Made by a program: the position numbers and the translations under genes. DNA of 64,000 nt. Source: Flavobacteriales bacterium. Lineage in GTDB: Bacteria; Bacteroidota; Bacteroidia; Flavobacteriales; CAJXXR01. The stretch is from contig JAOAQX010000003.1 of the NCBI GenBank assembly GCA_025210805.1, positions 144,940-208,939 on the forward strand, written 5' to 3'. Within the stretch, counting starts at the first letter, position 1. The number at the start of each line of letters is the position of its first letter. A model generated the notes under the pieces. The model was not told where the DNA came from and made no database searches. It was given only the letters and a program-made list of their open reading frames with translations. Of this stretch, positions 8,574-16,896 are shown piece by piece.

Positions 8574-9770
8574 ATGAATATACTTTCCAATAGAATTTTG
8601 TCCATGGAAGCATCGCAAACGATTGCTATGGCACAAAAAGCAAGAGAACTAAAGAACCAAGGAATAGACGTAGTCAGTTTAAGTCTAGGAGAACCAGATT
8701 TTGACACCCCTGATTTTATCAAAGAAGGGATGAAGAAAGCAATTGATGATAATTTTTCTCACTATACACCTGTTCCAGGATATTTAAGTGCCCGAGAAGT
8801 TATTGTCAAAAAATTAAAAAGAGACAATCAATTAGACTTTTCACCATCACAAATAGTGATGTCCACAGGAGCAAAACAATGCTTAGCAGAAATTATGCTG
8901 TCCATCTTGAATCCTGGTGACGAAGTCATTCTTCCTGCACCCTATTGGGTAAGTTACAAGCAAATGGTAGAATTAGCCGAAGGAACTGCCAAAGAGATTC
9001 CTACCGCTGTAGAAAACCATTATAAAATAACACCAAAGCAGCTTGAGGAAGCAATTGGACCTAAAACAAAAGCTTTTTTGTTTAGTTCGCCCTCAAACCC
9101 CAGTGGGATGCTTTATACTAAGGATGAATTGAAGGCTTTGGCAAAAGTTTTTGAAAAACATCCTGAAATTCTCATTATTTCCGATGAAATCTATGAGTTA
9201 ATCACCTTTGATGGTAAACACGAAAGCATTGCTCAATTTGAAAACATCAAAGAGCGAGTGTGTATCGTAAACGGATTATCAAAAGGATTTGCAATGACAG
9301 GGTATCGTTTAGGCTATATTGCAGCTCCACAATGGCTGGCATCAGCTGTGAGTAAAATGCAAAGTCAAATTACCTCAGGAACCTGCTCCATTGCCCAAAA
9401 AGCAGTAGAAACAGCACTGGCAGAATCACCAGAAAAAGTAAGCTATATGCGAGATACTTTTCTAAATAGGAGAGATTTTATGCACGGTGAACTCAGTAAA
9501 TTAAAAGGTTTTAAAATGCCTTTACCTCAAGGTGCTTTTTATCTTTTCCCTGATATTTCCTATTATTTCGGAAAAAAACATCAAGGAGAAACAATAAAAA
9601 ATGCTTCCGATTTTGCTCAAAAACTTCTCGAAGATAAATTTGTAGCTACCGTGAGTGGAGATGCCTTTGGGACACCAAATTGCTTGAGATTATCTTATGC
9701 AACTTCCGAAGAAAACTTAAAAAAAGCGGCAGAAAGAATTATCGATTTTGTCAATAATCTTGAAGACTAA
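8574..9770 (+). CDS. Aspartate aminotransferase-like PLP enzyme (class I)
   Basis: 398-residue fold-type I aminotransferase, of the group that includes Bacillus-type aspartate/prephenate aminotransferases. The PLP lysine is in GLSKGFAMTGYRLGY near residue 240, SSPSNPSGMLY carries the conserved Asn, ISDEIYE the cofactor Asp, and LRLSYAT the substrate-binding Arg near the C-terminus. It probably moves amino groups between aspartate and 2-oxoglutarate. The next gene begins six bases later, suggesting co-transcription. Confidence 0.92.
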   Translation: MNILSNRILSMEASQTIAMAQKARELKNQGIDVVSLSLGEPDFDTPDFIKEGMKKAIDDNFSHYTPVPGYLSAREVIVKKLKRDNQLDFSPSQIVMSTGAKQCLAEIMLSILNPGDEVILPAPYWVSYKQMVELAEGTAKEIPTAVENHYKITPKQLEEAIGPKTKAFLFSSPSNPSGMLYTKDELKALAKVFEKHPEILIISDEIYELITFDGKHESIAQFENIKERVCIVNGLSKGFAMTGYRLGYIAAPQWLASAVSKMQSQITSGTCSIAQKAVETALAESPEKVSYMRDTFLNRRDFMHGELSKLKGFKMPLPQGAFYLFPDISYYFGKKHQGETIKNASDFAQKLLEDKFVATVSGDAFGTPNCLRLSYATSEENLKKAAERIIDFVNNLED

Positions 9771-9776
9771 TGCCGA

Positions 9777-10751
9777 ATGGTAGAGATTTCTACATTTTTA
9801 AATAAGACCAAAGACTCAAGAATCCTTGTTTTAGGAGATTCTATGATTGATGCTTACCAGTGGGGAAGTATTGAAAGAATGAGCCCCGAAGCGCCCATAC
9901 CTGTAGTGGATGTTCAGACAAAGGATGAAAGACTTGGAGGTGCAGCCAATGTGGCTTTAAACCTCAAAAGTTTGGAAGCTCAAGTAGAAATCATATCGCT
10001 CATTGGGAATGATGCATCTGGGGAACGTATGAAACGTCTTTTTGAACAAAATGGTCTCAGTTCTCGTGGTCTGATTACCGCAAAAGGAAGAAAAACGACC
10101 ATTAAAACAAGGATTATTGTAGATGATAAACATGTTTTAAGAGTTGATGAAGAAGATAAACATGATTTTTTAGAGCATGAGAAAATTCTCGATATCTTAA
10201 AAAAAATCCATCAAGAAAACCCCTTAGATGTACTTATTTTTCAAGATTATAACAAAGGTTTATTAACTCCCGAAACTATTTCTAAAACTACCCATTTTTG
10301 TAAAGAAAATGGTATTAAAATAATCGTTGACCCTAAAAAAAAGAATTTCTTAGCTTTTAAGAATGTAGATGTTTTCAAACCTAATTTAAAGGAAATTATA
10401 GAAGGTTTAGGAGAAAATTGCGACCCTAGTAAAGACGAAGAATTAGAAAATATTTGTCGAAATCTTAATACTAAAATAGAGGCAGACACTATTTTTCTCA
10501 CCCTATCTGAATATGGAGTAGCACTTTATCAAAAAGACAAATCACTCTACAGACACCCCGCATTCAAACGAAATATTGTTGATGTAAGCGGTGCAGGAGA
10601 CACCGTGGTATCTGTTGCAGCACTTGCTCTAGCACAAAACTTAGAACGCTCCCAAATGGCTTGGATTGCTAATTTGGCTGGTGGGCTAGTTTGTGAACAT
10701 TTAGGCGTTGTACCCATTCAAAAAGAGTGGCTATTAAATCATAAAAAATGA
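9777..10751 (+). CDS. PfkB-family sugar kinase, RfaE1/HldE kinase-domain type
   Basis: 324 residues of the ribokinase/PfkB family. The opening (ILVLGDSMIDAYQWGSIERMSPEAPIP, shown as two parts: GDSMIDAYQWG and RMSPEAPIPVVDV), then RLGGAANVALNL and the C-terminal GAGD anion-hole motif in DVSGAGDTVVSVAA, are those of the D-glycero-beta-D-manno-heptose 7-phosphate kinase domain of HldE/RfaE. There is no nucleotidyltransferase domain, so it would make the bisphosphate only. It lies with a glycosyltransferase of the lipopolysaccharide-core type, which supports a cell-surface sugar role, but a different sugar substrate is possible. Confidence 0.8.
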   Translation: MVEISTFLNKTKDSRILVLGDSMIDAYQWGSIERMSPEAPIPVVDVQTKDERLGGAANVALNLKSLEAQVEIISLIGNDASGERMKRLFEQNGLSSRGLITAKGRKTTIKTRIIVDDKHVLRVDEEDKHDFLEHEKILDILKKIHQENPLDVLIFQDYNKGLLTPETISKTTHFCKENGIKIIVDPKKKNFLAFKNVDVFKPNLKEIIEGLGENCDPSKDEELENICRNLNTKIEADTIFLTLSEYGVALYQKDKSLYRHPAFKRNIVDVSGAGDTVVSVAALALAQNLERSQMAWIANLAGGLVCEHLGVVPIQKEWLLNHKK

Positions 10752-11164
10752 AGAAGCTTTTAGTTTTTAGTTTTCTATTATTGATGCTTGGAAGTTGTAA
10801 AACCCAAGATTACTTAGCCGTAAAATATGGTATGTTTACGGATATTTACCCAAATACCCAAGTGGTTCAAATAACGGAAACGCCCGATGGTGATACACAA
10901 ATTAATATTCCATTAAGGAAAAATCAGGTATTACATATTCAAACACCCGAAGATTTTGATGACTTCACCAGAAACAGTTTACGTGATGCTGATATGTGGA
11001 TCAGTCGCCCCTACGACGATCCCCCATTGAAATGTTTTAAACGCAAAAAAGTAAAAGTGCTTAAAGGCGATAAAAAGAAAGAAATCTATATTGACGCGCA
11101 TTTCGGATTTGGAAATGATATCATCTCCGTGCAAGGTAGATTTTTTGTTCAAAAAGGAAGTTGA
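10748..11164 (+). CDS. Hypothetical lipoprotein
   Basis: 138 residues with a lipoprotein signal (LLVFSFLLLMLGSCKTQDY); the cysteine should be lipidated. The gene overlaps the sugar kinase by four bases (ATGA) and its stop overlaps the ATG of the next gene, so it is translationally coupled on both sides. The body is beta-rich with a Lys-rich stretch (RKKVKVLKGDKKKE). I do not recognise the family. Confidence 0.75.
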   Translation: MKKLLVFSFLLLMLGSCKTQDYLAVKYGMFTDIYPNTQVVQITETPDGDTQINIPLRKNQVLHIQTPEDFDDFTRNSLRDADMWISRPYDDPPLKCFKRKKVKVLKGDKKKEIYIDAHFGFGNDIISVQGRFFVQKGS

Positions 11165-11922
11165 TGCATCAAATTACTGGCGCTATATTGACCTTTAACG
11201 AGGAAAAACATATTGAAGCATGTATTCAATCTATTCAAGAAATATGTGACGAAATTATTGTTTTGGATTCCTATAGTACAGATCACACTGTGGCAATTGC
11301 TAAAAAAATGGGGGCAATTGTTTACCAAGAGAAATGGGCAGGCTTTGTGGCATCAAAAAATCGTTTGAATCATTTAGCCTCTTATGAATATGTACTCAAT
11401 ATAGATGCTGATGAAAGAGTCTCAGAAGAATTAAAAAAATCCATTCTTAGCCTGAAAAAAAACGATTTTAGAGGTGTTTTTGAGCTTCAAAGACTTAATA
11501 ATTATTGCGGAAAATGGATTAAGCATGGTGAATGGTATCCAGATAAAAAAATCAGACTTTTTCCGAGAAACACCCAATGGAAAGGTGGAAAAGTTCACGA
11601 ATACATTGAAACTGAAGGTGAAATCACTACCTTGAAAGGGCATTTATTTCATTTTGGTTTTGATCATATAGCAGATCATAAAAAACGCTCGAAAAAATAC
11701 GCCAAACTTGCTGCAGAACAGTATCAAGGAAAATCCAATTTCTCCTTATTCCTTAAAATGATTTTTAGTCCGCCCTTTCGGTTTTTAAAAGCATATTTTC
11801 TAAAACAAGGTTTCCGAGATGGCTTTGCTGGTTTCAAGATTGCTCAAATTACAACCAAAGAAGTTTTTTTAAAGTATTTTTGGGCATTGAAATCAAAAAA
11901 AATAAACCATGGCACTCATTAA
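11164..11922 (+). CDS. Family 2 glycosyltransferase (WaaE/KdtX-like)
   Basis: 252 residues from ATG 11164; a TTG three bases earlier is the alternative. GT-A fold with ILTFNEEKHIEACIQSI at the N-terminus, DEIIVLDSYSTDHT, and NIDADERVSEEL as the metal-binding DxD-type motif near residue 80. WKGGKVHEYIE and GHLFHFGFDH match the short bacterial beta-1,4-glucosyltransferase group involved in lipopolysaccharide core synthesis. It lacks membrane helices. The preceding heptose-kinase-like gene supports a role in surface glycan assembly. Confidence 0.85.
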   Translation: MHQITGAILTFNEEKHIEACIQSIQEICDEIIVLDSYSTDHTVAIAKKMGAIVYQEKWAGFVASKNRLNHLASYEYVLNIDADERVSEELKKSILSLKKNDFRGVFELQRLNNYCGKWIKHGEWYPDKKIRLFPRNTQWKGGKVHEYIETEGEITTLKGHLFHFGFDHIADHKKRSKKYAKLAAEQYQGKSNFSLFLKMIFSPPFRFLKAYFLKQGFRDGFAGFKIAQITTKEVFLKYFWALKSKKINHGTH

Positions 11923-12427
11923 AAAAGTACGAGGTTGTACTCCTCAAATTCCCACTTCTTGTTTTTTGGCAGAAAATGCAACTTTAGTTGGAAATATTCA
12001 GGCTGGTGAAAACTGTAGTTTTTGGTTTTCTTCTGTTGTGAGAGGTGATGTTTGCAAAATTACTCTTGGGAACAAAGTAAATGTTCAAGATGGGGCAGTA
12101 CTTCATGGAACCTATGAAAAATATGATTTGTTGATCGGAAATAATGTTTCTATAGGTCATAATGCCAATGTACACGGTTGTACAATTCAAGATAACGTAC
12201 TGATAGGAATGGGATCAACTGTTATGGATGGTTGTGTTGTAGAATCAAACGCAATTGTGGCTGCGGGATCTGTGGTTACACAAAATACGAGAGTAGAAAG
12301 CGGTTGGATTTATGCAGGTGTTCCTGCCAAAAAAGTGAAACAATTAAACCCTGAGCATTTTGAACAATTGGTAAAAGGAATTGCCGATAATTATGTGATG
12401 TATTCTTCTTGGTTTGAAGAAGAATAA
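11909..12427 (+). CDS. Gamma-carbonic-anhydrase-like hexapeptide-repeat protein
   Basis: 172 residues of left-handed beta-helix repeats, recognisable from isoleucine/valine-spaced hexapeptides (SVVRGDVCKITLGN, VNVQDGAVLHG, VSIGHNANVHGCTI, VLIGMGSTVMDGCVV). The order and the histidines in LHGT, IGHN and VHGC match the YrdA/PaaY/CaiE gamma-carbonic-anhydrase family, whose histidines bind zinc between subunits of a trimer. Whether it hydrates CO2 or only binds a ligand is unknown. It overlaps the glycosyltransferase by 14 bases. Confidence 0.88.
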   Translation: MALIKKVRGCTPQIPTSCFLAENATLVGNIQAGENCSFWFSSVVRGDVCKITLGNKVNVQDGAVLHGTYEKYDLLIGNNVSIGHNANVHGCTIQDNVLIGMGSTVMDGCVVESNAIVAAGSVVTQNTRVESGWIYAGVPAKKVKQLNPEHFEQLVKGIADNYVMYSSWFEEE

Positions 12428-12435
12428 CTTACGTA

Positions 12436-13371
12436 TTATCGATGATTTTGCGCATTTTCCTCCTGAATATCATTCACAAATTGTAGATAATTTTCATATC
12501 TCGTAGAGAATAATTCACCTTTTTCTACTGCCGCTTTCACAGCACATTTTGGCTCGTGAAGGTGCTGACAATTATGAAATTTACATTCCTTAGAATAAGA
12601 CTGAAACTCGGGAAAAAGCCCTTTTATTTCTTCCACATCCATATATACTAAACCGAAACCTCTTATACCGGGAGTGTCTATTATATTTCCTCCAAAACTC
12701 AAAGGATGCATTTCGGCAAAAGTAGTGGTATGCTTTCCTTGTAAATGTATATCCGAAATTTCATCCGTTCTCAAATCAAGCGTAGGTTCTATGGCATTAA
12801 CAAGAGTGGATTTCCCTACACCAGAATGACCAGATAATAGCGTTGTTTTGTCTTTCAGAATTTCTATTAAAGGTTCTAAACCAAATTTTTCTTCCGCAGA
12901 ACACACAAGTGTATCATAACCAATAGCCTCATACATCATTCTATAGGCTTCTAAGTCTAACTCAAGTTCTTCATCATAAAGATCATATTTGTTAAACACA
13001 ATGGTTACTGGAATATAATAAGCTTCGGCAGTAATTAAAAATCTGTCTATAAAACTCAAGCTCGTTTCTGGATATGCTAGGGTAACTATCAAAATGGCTC
13101 TATCAATATTAGATGCCAATATATGTGCTTCTTTAGATAGATTTACAGATTTTCTAATAATATAATTTCTTCTTGGATATATTTTATGAATCAAGGGAAT
13201 ATCTTGATTATCATTCTGCAGAATTTCCACTTCATCTCCCACAGCAACAGGATTGGTTGTCCGAATCCCTTGGATTCTAAACTTCCCTTTGATTTTACAA
13301 TCATACAACTTTCCTTTGTTGTCTAATACTTTATACCAACTCCCAGTTGATTTAATGACTAATCCTTTCAT
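12436..13371 (-). CDS. rsgA: Ribosome small-subunit-dependent GTPase A
   Basis: 311 residues: N-terminal OB fold, a circularly permuted GTPase domain and a zinc module. The motif order is the expected permuted one: NKYD (G4) first, then SGHSGVGKSTLVNAI (G1) and DTPGIRGFG (G3). The zinc ligands are in CKFHNCQHLHEPKC. RsgA helps the late maturation of the 30S subunit. It converges with the gene at 11909, leaving eight bases between. Confidence 0.96.
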   Translation of the reverse strand: MKGLVIKSTGSWYKVLDNKGKLYDCKIKGKFRIQGIRTTNPVAVGDEVEILQNDNQDIPLIHKIYPRRNYIIRKSVNLSKEAHILASNIDRAILIVTLAYPETSLSFIDRFLITAEAYYIPVTIVFNKYDLYDEELELDLEAYRMMYEAIGYDTLVCSAEEKFGLEPLIEILKDKTTLLSGHSGVGKSTLVNAIEPTLDLRTDEISDIHLQGKHTTTFAEMHPLSFGGNIIDTPGIRGFGLVYMDVEEIKGLFPEFQSYSKECKFHNCQHLHEPKCAVKAAVEKGELFSTRYENYLQFVNDIQEENAQNHR

Positions 13372-13380
13372 AATAAAAAA

Positions 13381-13410
13381 AAATCCACAAGCAAATTTAC
13401 TTGTGGATTT
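13381..13410 (-). terminator. Rho-independent terminator of the T9SS type B gene
   Basis: Perfect 11-bp inverted repeat AAATCCACAAG/CTTGTGGATTT around an eight-base loop. On the minus strand it is followed by a run of about ten T residues. It lies between the end of the secreted protein gene (13441) and the start of rsgA. Confidence 0.85.
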
Positions 13411-13440
13411 TGAGTTGTTTTCCTTTTTTGGAAATTATTT

Positions 13441-15744
13441 TTAATAAGTAACTAATAAAGTTCCCTTCTCTTTATGAGAATTACCTCTAGAGTCATAGTA
13501 TGTAAGGATATAAACATAGATTCCGTCATCTACCAAAATTCCTTTTGGATCATGTCCGTACCATTTTCTATTATCCTTAGTTGATTGGAATAATTTTTTA
13601 CCCCATCGTGTATGAATTTCGAATTCAAAATCTTTTTCACAGTCAAATACAGGAGCCCAATATTCGTTTAATCCATCACCATTAGGTGTAAAGATCGTTG
13701 GGATATTGAGTTTTGTTGGTTCGGGTGTAAATGAAAAATAAGAATAATGTTCACAACCATTTTCATCGGTTATCTTCACGGAGTATTTCCCTGGGTGGAA
13801 TGATTCTGGATCTACACCAAGCCATTCTGTTGTAAGCTCTCCTTTTCCTCCAGAAGCAGTGAGCTCTGCTCTACCCATAAATTCATTACAATCGTCTTGA
13901 TAAACCACTACATTGGAAATAATAGAATCTGCCGAAGGAATTACCACACTTTGTGTTCTATTACATCCGTTTTCATCTACAAATTGAACAGTGTAATTAC
14001 CCGGTAAGAAATTAATAACAGAATCTTCTTTTCCGTTGATAAGAATTCTACCTGTTCCTCCTTGAAGGTTGTACACATGGTAGCTTCCTGGATCACCAGG
14101 ACAAAGTGGAGCACTAATAGAATCTGACCAAGTAATATTATCTGGTTCTTCGATTCTAAATGTGTCAGAATACTGACAACCATATTTATCTACCACATAC
14201 ATGGTGTAAAAACCTGCTCTTGGATTATGTTCGCTAAATCCGTTGCTATAAGAAACGGTATAGGGTGGGATTCCTCCCCAAATTGTCTTTTTGAACTTAC
14301 CATTTTCTTGATAACATCTGGCATCTTCTACTTCTATTAAAGAACGTATTGAATCTGGTTCTGTAATTTTAAAATTCAATACTACAGATGCTCCTGAACA
14401 GCTATTATCTGAAATAGTCACTTTATAGGTTCCTTTTCCCAAATTATTTGCACTTAATAAATTTGAACCATTATGATCCCAGTTAATCGAGTACGGTGGC
14501 ATTCCTCCTGCGAGTGTTAGTTGGATTTTACCATTGCTTTCTCCAATACATTTTACTGGAGTAATTTTAGCAGAATAGTCTAAGAAACTAATATAAATAT
14601 CACTTTGAGTAAGATCACTCAATCCTTTATACATATCTCCTATTGTATTCTTATAATCAATATTTATTGTCGTATTATCAGGGTCTGAAATTTCTAAAAT
14701 AGAGCATTCACCTACAATTGGAGAATAAATTTTGTTTGAAGTCATTAATTCTAACTGCCCAAGCCCAACATCGTGAACACTATCGCCTTTACAGTCAACA
14801 AATGTCCCTATTTTATAAACATTTGGCGGATTGATAGCACTTCCTGTAGCTACTCTCATTAAATTACTGTTTCCAGCATTGGTATTTATAGCTTTTTCAC
14901 TGGATCCGTATAGATATTTTGCTGTGGGAGAAAATTCTACTCCATAAATTCCGTCAAAAGTTTCACTAAAGACATTCAAATTACTTGATTTCCCTGTACA
15001 AGGATTGAATTCAAAGTGGATCATTTCATTAGACTCCGTAGAAGCATAAGCAAGATACTCGTTATGGTAATCTAATTCTCCACGACCTGAATCTGCTGGA
15101 TTAAGAACAGTTCCTGGTGTCCAAACTTTAACAGTTTTTCTATTATTGATTCCCAGTTGGGTAATGTCAAATTTTTCAAAACCAAAATCACAACGTCTTA
15201 CAATAAGGTATTTATCCTGAGAGTTTGGTTTATTTATAATTTCCTTTCCCTCTGCATATAATCCACTACTGTTAGAGGTATCACTCAATAATAAGTTGAG
15301 ATTTACAGGAACGATTTGTCCTTGACCTTGGTTTAGTGCTAAGTTAATCTTAGAATAGTATAACAAATCACAACCTTCATCTTTGGTATATACGATATAG
15401 TAATCCGTTACAGTACCAGGTACTTTACAGGTAACTATTTCTGTGATTCCAGCATGGCTGTTAATCGCACCCGAACCTGCTACTAGGTTTCCATTGGCAT
15501 TAAAAACTCCATCACCAGTAACATAGAAATGGACATCTCCGAAATTATCTTCTACATGAGAAATTCCCTCAATATCTGCTGGGGCAGTTCCTGCAATAGT
15601 ATCCATATAACTTGGCACAGATGTTCCTGCGTTAACCGCTCCAAAAAGGGCATTTGTTCCATACATTAGTTTCTGAACGCTCTGGGCTTGAGAGAAAGAA
15701 AAAATAAAAGAAAAAACAATTAAAAAACGATTCATCATCTTCAT
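13441..15744 (-). CDS. Secreted protein with SprB-like repeats and T9SS type B C-terminal domain
   Basis: From ATG 15744 the protein has a signal sequence (MKMMNRFLIVFSFIFSFSQA); in-frame codons upstream look untranslated. 767 residues. The N-terminal ~350 residues look like a beta-propeller-type region, with phrases such as GVEFSPTAKYLYGSS. Then come several SprB-like repeats (GGMPPYSINW, GGIPPYTVSYSNG, LQGGTGRILING) and a type B sorting domain (TIFTPNGDGLNEYW, RWGKKLFQS, DDGIYVYILTYYD) as in gliding-associated CHU_C proteins. Exported by T9SS and probably surface-attached or released; the binding target is unknown. Confidence 0.9.
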   Translation of the reverse strand: MKMMNRFLIVFSFIFSFSQAQSVQKLMYGTNALFGAVNAGTSVPSYMDTIAGTAPADIEGISHVEDNFGDVHFYVTGDGVFNANGNLVAGSGAINSHAGITEIVTCKVPGTVTDYYIVYTKDEGCDLLYYSKINLALNQGQGQIVPVNLNLLLSDTSNSSGLYAEGKEIINKPNSQDKYLIVRRCDFGFEKFDITQLGINNRKTVKVWTPGTVLNPADSGRGELDYHNEYLAYASTESNEMIHFEFNPCTGKSSNLNVFSETFDGIYGVEFSPTAKYLYGSSEKAINTNAGNSNLMRVATGSAINPPNVYKIGTFVDCKGDSVHDVGLGQLELMTSNKIYSPIVGECSILEISDPDNTTINIDYKNTIGDMYKGLSDLTQSDIYISFLDYSAKITPVKCIGESNGKIQLTLAGGMPPYSINWDHNGSNLLSANNLGKGTYKVTISDNSCSGASVVLNFKITEPDSIRSLIEVEDARCYQENGKFKKTIWGGIPPYTVSYSNGFSEHNPRAGFYTMYVVDKYGCQYSDTFRIEEPDNITWSDSISAPLCPGDPGSYHVYNLQGGTGRILINGKEDSVINFLPGNYTVQFVDENGCNRTQSVVIPSADSIISNVVVYQDDCNEFMGRAELTASGGKGELTTEWLGVDPESFHPGKYSVKITDENGCEHYSYFSFTPEPTKLNIPTIFTPNGDGLNEYWAPVFDCEKDFEFEIHTRWGKKLFQSTKDNRKWYGHDPKGILVDDGIYVYILTYYDSRGNSHKEKGTLLVTY

Positions 15745-15908
15745 GAGAATTAAAGGTATTTGTTCTAGTAATAACAAATATACTTTTTTTTTAGCAAATT
15801 TCCTTTTGTAATCTATAAATCTGGTATCAATAGTGCTAAAAAATAGCTTACAAATGTGGAAATTAGCCAATATTTCCTCTAAAAAAGATAAAAACAAAGT
15901 GCTCAACT

Positions 15909-16826
15909 ATGGATCATAAGCATCAAACAATTGTACAAAGTATTCAGGACGATTTAATGGACAATCATGGCGTTTCTCTTGATATTCAACGAGATGATTT
16001 ATTACACCCATTTGTTTCAGGAAATAAATGGAGAAAGCTCTTTTTCTTTCTCGAAAAATTTCCAAGCTTAGAAAAACAAGGAATTGTGTCTTTTGGTGGG
16101 GTTTTCTCTAATCATTTAGTCGCTACAGCATTTGCCTGCTATGAGCATGAAATTCCATTTGCCTGCATAATTCGTGGAGAGGAGGATTACAATAATCCTA
16201 CGATACAGTTTTTACAAAAATATGGTACTGATATTCAATTCGTCTCTCGTTCTGATTTTAGAGCTTTTCGGGAAAAAAATTGGCAAATAGACCTTCCTGT
16301 AAAATGGAAGAATTATTATATCCTCCCAGAAGGTGGACATAGCCTAGAAGCTTTAAAAGGTTGCGCTTTAACTTCCAAAAGTTGGAAAAAAAACTACGAC
16401 TATTTTGTTTCTAGTATTGGAACTGGAACAACATTTTCGGGGATTATGAATGGGCTTAAAGAACCCACTAAAGGCATCGGAATGGTGATGCTGAAAGATA
16501 AAAATTATCTAGATAAAGAAATAGAAAAAATGATTTCTACTCCTTTCGAGTACGAACTTATTCGTGACTATCATTTCGGGGGATTTGGAAAGGTAAAACC
16601 CGAGTTGATTCACTTTATCAATGATTTTTATCAAAAACATAAAATCCCTTTAGACCCTGTTTATACAGGCAAAATGCTCTTTGGGATTTATGATATGGTG
16701 AAAAAAGGATATTTCCCTCGAGGATCTAGAATTGTAGCTATTCACACAGGAGGAATACAAGGCGTAAGTGGTTATAATTATCAACAACTTCAAAAAGAAA
16801 ACCCACACTTTATTGATATTGAATGA
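15909..16826 (+). CDS. PLP-dependent ACC deaminase / D-cysteine desulfhydrase family protein
   Basis: 305-residue fold-type II PLP enzyme. The PLP lysine is in VSGNKWRKLFF near residue 40, the substrate-binding loop is SFGGVFSNHLVATAF, and the phosphate-cup glycine loop is SSIGTGTTFSG. Flavobacterial members of this family are usually annotated 1-aminocyclopropane-1-carboxylate deaminase or D-cysteine desulfhydrase; the actual substrate cannot be read from sequence. Divergent from the T9SS type B gene. Confidence 0.85.
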   Translation: MDHKHQTIVQSIQDDLMDNHGVSLDIQRDDLLHPFVSGNKWRKLFFFLEKFPSLEKQGIVSFGGVFSNHLVATAFACYEHEIPFACIIRGEEDYNNPTIQFLQKYGTDIQFVSRSDFRAFREKNWQIDLPVKWKNYYILPEGGHSLEALKGCALTSKSWKKNYDYFVSSIGTGTTFSGIMNGLKEPTKGIGMVMLKDKNYLDKEIEKMISTPFEYELIRDYHFGGFGKVKPELIHFINDFYQKHKIPLDPVYTGKMLFGIYDMVKKGYFPRGSRIVAIHTGGIQGVSGYNYQQLQKENPHFIDIE

Positions 16827-16830
16827 TAAA

Positions 16831-16871
16831 AAAAGCTCCAAAGTAACTAGATAGTCGACTTTGGAGCTTTT
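16831..16871. terminator. Bidirectional rho-independent terminator
   Basis: Arms AAAAGCTCCAAAGT and ACTTTGGAGCTTTT form a 14-bp perfect stem with a 13-base loop, between convergent genes ending at 16826 and 16897. The flanking A and T runs suit both directions. Confidence 0.85.
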
Positions 16872-16896
16872 GTAATTTATTTAGAGGATTATCTGG